Part shown: one piece after another, positions 57,680 through 64,000 of the stretch
Position numbering within the stretch: position 1 is the first letter of the stretch
Layout of the letters: every line of letters begins with the position of its first letter
Origin: Micromussa lordhowensis
Taxonomy: Eukaryota; Cnidaria; Anthozoa; Scleractinia; Lobophylliidae
Direction of reading: 5' to 3'
Assembly (NCBI GenBank): GCA_964020085.1
Contig: OZ026607.1
Span: forward strand, 16,614,622 to 16,678,621
Length of the DNA stretch: 64,000 nt
Made by a program: the position numbers and the translations under genes
Notes under the pieces: generated by a model
The model's input: only the letters and a program-made list of their open reading frames with translations
What the model was told of the DNA's origin: nothing
The model's database searches: none

Positions 57680-58482
57680 TTTGCCGGCTAAGTCTTCTTG
57701 ACAGGAAGAAACCCCAAAGGATCCTGGGAATTATATCATTCTTATATCCCAAGGATACTTGCGAACCTACATCTTCCGTTTTCCGCACGTTTTATTTTGG
57801 ACGGTTTATTTTTGGACACTTTTTCGAGCAAAAATTTCGGACACTTTACTGAAACATAGCGAACTTAAATTTACGGCTGCAAAACACGTTTTAGACTGAA
57901 ACAACATCTGTTAAAATGACTGTTTTGGCTTTACAGATATATCGACGGGATAATAAGAAAAATTCTATCAATCCGTTACCTATCTTAAGTGTCTCAACAA
58001 GACTTCGCTCCATAAAAGAAGCTAGCGGATTTAGAACTATTTACAAGTGTCAAACTGCACTATAAAAATTTCAGACGGTTATATTTTCGGACACCTTTAT
58101 GTCAAAATCGTCCGAGTTATGTTGGGTTACATGAACGGGACGCTTTATGTTGTAGTTTCCTTTTGTCCATTTACTTGAAGAGTGTATGTACCAATTTTTA
58201 ATTTCAAACTCTAATTTTAAAACAACAACAAATCTTCAAAATTTCCTATTTCCATCAATTTTACTAATCCTTTGAGAAAAACTATTTCTCTCCAAATATA
58301 CCTAAAAATCACCAAAAAAATTACAAAACAACCCAAAACATAGCTATGTGAGATGAGCATAGAGATTCTTGATTGCTTGAAACGTAAACGAGATATTTGC
58401 ATTAAAAACATAATACCCAGCCAAAATACGGCTTTCGCGTTTACCCCGCCTTAAGAGGTACCAATTCATTTTTTGGCTCAAT
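57680..58482. other. DNAJB11 upstream region and repeat family F (copy 2)
   Basis: Directly upstream of the minus-strand start codon. I looked for an ER-stress element (CCAAT-N9-CCACG) by eye and found none. Repeat family F blocks occur at about 57850-58030 with GGACACTTT motifs beside them. Confidence 0.4.
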
Positions 58483-58708
58483 TGCTGGTTATCAGTGTCA
58501 CGCCATTCAAAATAAAAATCAAAACTGTTCAATAGATGAAGTCCAGAATTAAAGAAGGTAAGTATGCAAAGACTCTCGCCAAGATTCAGGTCTCAATAAT
58601 TTTTCTTATGCAAGATATGCGGAGAAACTTTTTACCCAAATTTATAGGGATTTGTATGGAGACGCAAATGTTGGTGGATGGGCACCAACATGGCGGTCGG
58701 AAACCAAC

Positions 58709-58739
<31 letters not shown>

Positions 58740-58925
58740 GGGGGAAATTTATCTCTCGAGGAACTCAAAAACGATTAAAATAATATTTTTCCTATACAAG
58801 AACTGTTCAGATGGCCAAATTCCCCGAAATAAGTCCCGAAATAAGTCACTCGACAACATAAATGCCGCGTCACGCAGAAGCTTAGAAATCCAACCGTAGT
58901 CTATCACAAACTGAGCAAAAATGTT
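58483..58925 (-). repeat. Dispersed repeat family E (copy 2)
   Basis: Reverse-orientation counterpart of 20590-21075, sharing ATAAAAATCAAAACTGTTCA, GGGCACCAACATGGCGG and GGGGAAATTTATCTCTCGAG. Confidence 0.65.
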
Positions 58926-59489
58926 GCAGTGTTGCAAAATTATGCAGAGGCGTGGTATATCTCAGATAAACTCGATTCTGAAAAGTCTTAAAAGACCCTT
59001 TGATGTTTTTTTTTCGGAATGTTGAGAAATTCCAGTTAAAACTCAGTTTAACCGAATATTATAATTATTACGCTTGTAAATAGATCATTTAATTGCGTTG
59101 TGTTTTAGTCCATTTATTTACCACATGTTCTCTCTCGGAAATAAGCCTACTGTCATTAGTGAAACCTTGAGGTGAAAAATATTTATTTCTGAACATTTGT
59201 GTGAAAACTGTTGACTTAAAAACAGTTCTTTCCTGGGATTGAAGTAGACAAGAAACCTGCTAATTAAAACATCCAGACATTTCACAGGTATATTAGCTAT
59301 TATTATTCAACAAATTGTAACACTATCCAAATATGGTCATGATGCTCTCGATATCTGTCATCCGTAGGTAACAGATATCCGGCGGTATACGTAGCTTCGT
59401 ACGCGGGAAGAAAAAGTGAAGTGAGAAAATGTCGACAGAGAGATTTACAAAGATTTAGGCTGTTTTGCTATCAATTTGTTGAATAATAA
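58926..59489. other. No feature seen
   Basis: AT-rich spacer; a minor hairpin around GATATCTGTCATCCG...AACAGATATCC at about 59349-59380. Confidence 0.35.
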
Positions 59490-59602
59490 AACAATTATCC
59501 TGCTCAATCTCGCGGAATATCGTCTGATTTTAGCCGACTCGGCCTACGGCCTCGTCGGCTAAGTATCAGACGATATTCCGCGCGATTTCGCAGGATAATT
59601 GT
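59490..59602. repeat. Foldback hairpin with CTCGGCCTACGG loop
   Basis: The arm AACAATTATCCTGC, then CGCGGAATATCGTCTGA, pairs with TCAGACGATATTCCGCGCG and GCAGGATAATTGTT. The loop is TTAGCCGACTCGGCCTACGG plus the inverted TCGTCGGCTAA. Similar plan to 33552-33660. Confidence 0.75.
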
Positions 59603-60477
59603 TAATTATTATTGAAATTTCAATAGATGGTCATGTTATCTAATTATTTTGTCTGTAAAGTAGGTAAGAGAGGGCAACAAGAGCATTATACTGCAGCCAC
59701 CTGTCACTGGGTAGGCGGACTTGTCCACTGAAAATTCAAAAGCTTCCCGGCTCATTTAGCTGTGTTTGACTTTTTGACAAGAATTTATGGCCAAAAGGAA
59801 ACAACTAAAGAGTAGGTACGCGAAACAGTTTTTTACTGAATATGCCTCGCCTAATATTAAGCAAAGGTTGTTTAGGAGATAGTGAATTGAAGTTACTAGT
59901 CCTAAAAACCATTAACTTTTCCTTGGCATGCTAAATTAAACAGTTAATTGTAAGTGCTCACGGAAAGATACCCTAAATCTATATAGGAAAACAATAACAA
60001 TGTCTAGAACATAACATAAGCTTCTGACCAAAAGAATTTAGAACAAACTAGAATTTACGTTCATTTAGACTCTATAGTTGCAGTAATAAAACAGGCCCCA
60101 TAAACTTACCATCACGGACTCTGGGGTAGGGAGGTACTTCCAGAAACATTTATTGGGGGTGTGCGGCCAAACTGTGCGATTTTACCCTGCTCGATCTATT
60201 TATGACCTGACCAAAAATACGATACACTTTTTAAGACCTGACCGTTGTGTTAGCAAGAGGTTAGTTTGGGACGTGCCTAATAATTAGTTCCCTAGTTCAG
60301 ACCGATGTTAAAGGCATTGTGAAGGGCTTTTATTGATGGTCTTATCGTTAATGATAAAAAAGTAGCTCCTTCTAAAACACCTGACCAATTCAAAAGTGGA
60401 GTACAAAAGCCATACCCTATTTGAGACCAAAATGGGCAAAATTGATACCCTATTTCTGACCAAAACGGCTAAAAACT
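59603..60477. other. Spacer, no gene
   Basis: Repeated words such as CCCTATTTCTGACCAAAA and GACCTGACCAAAAA at 60185-60480 suggest an old degraded repeat. No reading frame of note. Confidence 0.35.
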
Positions 60478-60479
60478 TG

Positions 60480-60741
60480 GGCGGATCCAGGATTTGACGA
60501 AGGGGGGTTCGGTTAAACGCCCGCCGAAGGCGGTAGCCCCTAGGGGGTTCCGGGGCATGCTCTCCCGGAAAATGTGTAATGTTAGGGCCTCTGAAATGCG
60601 ATTTCCAGCGTTTTCAGGGGCAATTTGAAGTGGTTTAATTGCTCTTAAGTCATCTCCATTTTTGTGCTAACTACAGTATGTTAAAGGATGAATTTTCTTA
60701 ATACTGACAATAATCGAGACGGATAACCACGCGTTTGTTTT

Positions 60742-60787
<46 letters not shown>

Positions 60788-60803
60788 CCCCTAGATCCAG
60801 AAG
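60480..60803. mobile_element. MITE with GGATCCAGG / CCTAGATCC ends
   Basis: The left end GCGGATCCAGGATTTGACGA then GGGGGGTTCGG pairs with CCGAACCACCCCTAGATCCA at the right. About 325 bp, no coding capacity. Confidence 0.65.
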
Positions 60804-61039
60804 GGAGTACTCGCCCGGGTCAAGAACACGCATACAGCCAGCTTTTAAAACGAATACAACGAGACTTCATTTTTCTCTTGCAAGACATAGTAGGATTGGT
60901 CAGGATTAACACAGCAGTATGATCTTAACTGGACAATACAGTTTCGTCACTGAGCCCTGTTAAACACGATACAATTCTTTAAAACTGCACAAGTCAGAGT
61001 TGCAAATAGGTGTATTTGTTTTGTTTTTTTCCAAATTTG

Positions 61040-61564
61040 AATTCAATAGGCCTTATCACGGTTTCCGACGCCATTTTGACGGGTAGGCAAAGCGGTCAGA
61101 AATTACAGTGTTTGTATGGGAATCCGATGGCAAAGAACTTTTTCCAAAATCGAATTTTACACAAATTGTGAATCGCAATGTTAAAATATCAGGTGGAAGA
61201 TTGTATTCACCAAGTTTGAAGGTTGTAGTTTAACTAGAAGACGCTCAGTTAATTTTTATAATTTTCCATACATTTGTCTGTAATTTTTTTTTCGGCGCCG
61301 CCGCGTCTTCCCAGCCAAATTTACAGACAAATGTATGGAAAATTATAAAAATTAACTGAGCGTCTTCTAGTTAAACTACAACCTTCAAACTTGGTGAATA
61401 CAATCTTCCACCTGATATTTTAACATTGCGATTCACAATTTGTGTAAAATTCGATTTTGGAAAAAGTTCTTTGCCATCGGATTCCCATACAAACACTGTA
61501 ATTTCTGACCGCTTTGCCTACCCGTCAAAATGGCGTCGGAAACCGTGATAAGGCCTATTGAATT
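61040..61564. repeat. 525-bp near-perfect palindrome (244-bp arms, 37-nt GC-rich loop)
   Basis: The left arm 61040-61283 and right arm 61321-61564 are reverse complements with no mismatch that I could find by eye. The ends are AATTCAATAGGCCTTATCAC and its complement. The loop includes CGGCGCCGCCGCG. Inside the outer symmetric TA, the terminal sequence GGCCTTATCACGGTTTCCG would fit a TA-duplicating foldback MITE. No coding capacity. Confidence 0.9.
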
Positions 61565-62239
61565 GCAGTCTTTTCCATTTATTCAGGTTCGTTAAACGTC
61601 GACGGAATAATTTTGTGTCGAAAGAGAATTCGTATGTATAAATAAGTGCAATCAACCACGTAGGACTTCCTGTTGCTCCACAGCTCGACAATAAAATCAA
61701 TTAAACTGAAACGAGCTGGAAGCTTGCGGCCCAAAATTTTTTTATAAAGCTGAACTTAACGCTAGCGCAGGGCTTCTTCTTATTTCTAAATCAATGATGT
61801 CAAATCCACGATTTTAATTCTTCGTTGTGTTGAAGATTAGCATAGAATTTCAGGCTTGCTTTTAAGTGTTTATATTTTATTCAAGAACTACCTTTTATAA
61901 ACACTCCTTCTTTCAAACAAGTGCTATTAACTGACAAGTGTTTTTAATTAAAGGAAAACATTAATATTGAATATCCTCCTCAGACGGACCTCAGATAAAG
62001 GAAATAAACCAGTAAGTATTTTCCATGCATAACAAAATCAACGATCACGAACCGAAAGCCACAAATGTTTTTATTGATCAGTTATATTGAAAAACAACAG
62101 GTGAAGAAGAAAGGAAACGTAAGCCTTCTAGGTCCTTGAAACTGGGAAACGAAAACAGCATGTGTTTTCGTAATTTAGTGAGAAAATGATAGTTTCAAGC
62201 AAAGGAGACACAAGCTAAATGAGTTAAAACCACATCTCT
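61565..62239. other. Spacer, no gene
   Basis: No bounded element or supported reading frame. Confidence 0.4.
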
Positions 62240-63070
62240 AATTAATGAATTTTAACTTTACTCATCATACGAAGTGCTCAGTCTTGTTTTTACTTGTCGA
62301 CGACATAAACAGTTTTCCTTTTCCATTTGTAATAATTCAAAAGAAAACTTACTGCAAACGTTTAGCGAAGGCAATTGCACGAGGCCTGAGTCACAATTTA
62401 GAACTAACCAAATGTATGCTCATAGGCAGTAGCATGAAACTGGAGAGCAAAGTTGCTCTAACTGCATCAATTTTTGATCATTGTGTGAACAACGTTTCTT
62501 GTTTTAAATATCTTGGAATTTTACTCTCGTCTGATTTTACCTGGACAAATCATGTCGAAGACATGGCAGGGAAAATTAACCAAAGGCTTGGCTTACTTAG
62601 GCGCATTAAGCATTTATTACCATTCAGGGCGCGCATCCTTTTCTATAAAAGTCCTTTCATGCCCTTATTCGAGTATGCAGACCTAGTCTGCGGTGACAAG
62701 CATAATGTAACTTTAATGTCCAGCCTACACAAGTTTTGCAAACTAAGGCAGCTAAAATAATTTTAGATCAACCGCTGTATTCATCTGCTTCGCATGCATT
62801 AGCAACTCTGAAGTGGATACCACTGGAGAAATGCGTTTCCAACGAAGATGTCTGCATGTTTACAAATGTCTAAATGGATCACGAATTGACTTTATTAACA
62901 CAACAACATCTACATAAGTATAAAACCAGAAACAAAGTCAATCTTAGACTCCCCTGCGAAAACAAAGAACTGCCTATCACGCTGTAAATGATTTTAATTC
63001 TCTTAGCGAGATGATACGAGACTCTACCAAATTATATGATATCTACCAAATATTTTTAAACGACAGGTTT
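62240..63070 (+). pseudogene. Decayed LINE reverse transcriptase C-terminus (CR1/jockey-like)
   Basis: In the frame 62245-62760, SCFKYLGILLSSDFTWTNHV, GKINQRLGLLRRIKHLLPF and FEYADLVCGDKHNVTLMSSL are typical of RT C-terminal regions. After about 62735 the sense continues in another frame (AAKIILDQPLYSSASHALA, then LKWIPLEKC), showing a frameshift. Further shifts and stops follow to about 63060, near NDFNSLSEMIRDSTKLYD. The 5' part and catalytic domain are missing. An ATT tract at 63193-63212 may be related to its 3' end. Confidence 0.8.
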
Positions 63071-64000
63071 ATAATTTTTTAATTTAGGTGTTTTATAAAG
63101 TTTATATTGTTCGTCCTCTTAGATATATTTGTTTTTAATCTTAATCTCTGAGGTCCTTTTCGAAAACCACATATGTAAAAACGTTTCCTCAATAATTATT
63201 ATTATTATTAGCAACGTAAGTTTAGTTCGGGAATTAACAAGAAACAGTATATTTTTGCTTTTCCACGCTAAAACCATTTTTAACGGAAAAGGTGTCAATT
63301 CTCTTGCAATTAATTATTAACATTTATTTGCACAGGAAATGATTATTTTATCTTTTTTCTATCTTGTTCACGAGTATGCCTTTTAAAGTTATGAAATATC
63401 GCTTTAAAGACCTAATTTACCACTTATCTGCTTTTCGGCAAACTTTGTTTTACAAAACAGCCTTCTTTTATGGATGAATAAGTGAATAACAGTACTTCGC
63501 AGGCAAAACGAAATTAACGGATATGACTTAATGAACCAATTATAAACCATTTGGCACGGCTGTATAGTGTATTCAATTTTTAATGTAGATCGAACTTTCA
63601 CAAATGGAAAAAGCCACAAATATGTATAGCTGTATATAGCTTCATCCAAATTATTGATAGCCAGCGGGTTTAGCAATGTTAATAGCAGATTTTGTCGTGT
63701 TTCATCAACTTCATCCATTTTGTTTCAGGAGAAAAATAAGCTTTTAACATCTTCTTAACGTACTGGGAAAAACATTCAAACTGCAGTTTTATTACTTATA
63801 ACGAATTTGAAATAAACGAGACGTGAGTAAAATGAAATTAAACCATAAATTGGCGACTTTTTTGCACTTAAAAACAGTCCCGTTTTCCCGGAGGTAGTAA
63901 CATTTCGAGGAAACGTCGATAAATATTTGTGGTTATGTTTCTTTCCACGTTTCAGGTCCATTGATTTAATTTGTTTTTTTTTTTTTTCAAGTTCAATAAC
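63071..64000. other. Spacer, no gene
   Basis: No supported feature. The minus frames at 63404-63718 and 63776-63961 lack recognisable domains or splice context. Confidence 0.4.

Overview
The window is animal nuclear DNA, most likely from an anthozoan cnidarian and probably a stony coral. Four points support this. Genes are split into many short exons with GT/AG borders. The proteins are clearly metazoan (CLASRP, a SLC52 riboflavin transporter, DNAJB11, an Id-like HLH protein, a BEN-domain protein). Introns are AT-rich and full of small transposons. A Penelope-type terminal repeat of a kind I associate with corals is present. The species cannot be fixed from the sequence.

Layout. 1-6.9 kb holds one short gene, an Id-like HLH protein on the minus strand (3888-4139), in otherwise gene-free DNA. 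6.9-8.1 kb is a group of small inverted-repeat elements. 8484-21972 (minus) is an eight-exon gene model for a BEN-domain protein. Its exons keep phase throughout and give 544 codons, but the upstream exons are tentative. Its long first intron carries a nested transposon pile: one MITE is interrupted both by a second MITE and by a 5'-truncated LINE with a clear target-site duplication. 22616-37677 (+) is CLASRP, a CLK-interacting SR-type splicing protein of about 22 exons. It lies head to head with the BEN gene, about 640 bp apart, which suggests a shared promoter. Its introns hold an 18S rRNA fragment, a degenerate telomere-like tract, a hexamer microsatellite, a tRNA-derived SINE, a Penelope-type repeat with a decayed hammerhead-like motif, and two arrays of one 106-bp satellite in opposite orientations. 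40978-43979 (+) is a three-exon SLC52A-type riboflavin transporter (468 aa). 47638-57679 (minus) is DNAJB11/ERdj3, whose nine exons rebuild a 358-residue ER co-chaperone. Its 6.5-kb second intron holds a 1.77-kb TA-flanked element with an internal satellite and a very young truncated LINE. 58-64 kb has no recognisable host gene. It holds a 525-bp near-perfect palindrome, several MITEs and a decayed LINE reverse transcriptase.

The host genes are unrelated housekeeping or regulatory genes and do not form a pathway. Mobile DNA dominates the window. It shows many hairpin or foldback families seen two or more times here, several nested insertions that can be ordered in time, and two LINE copies with intact long reading frames.
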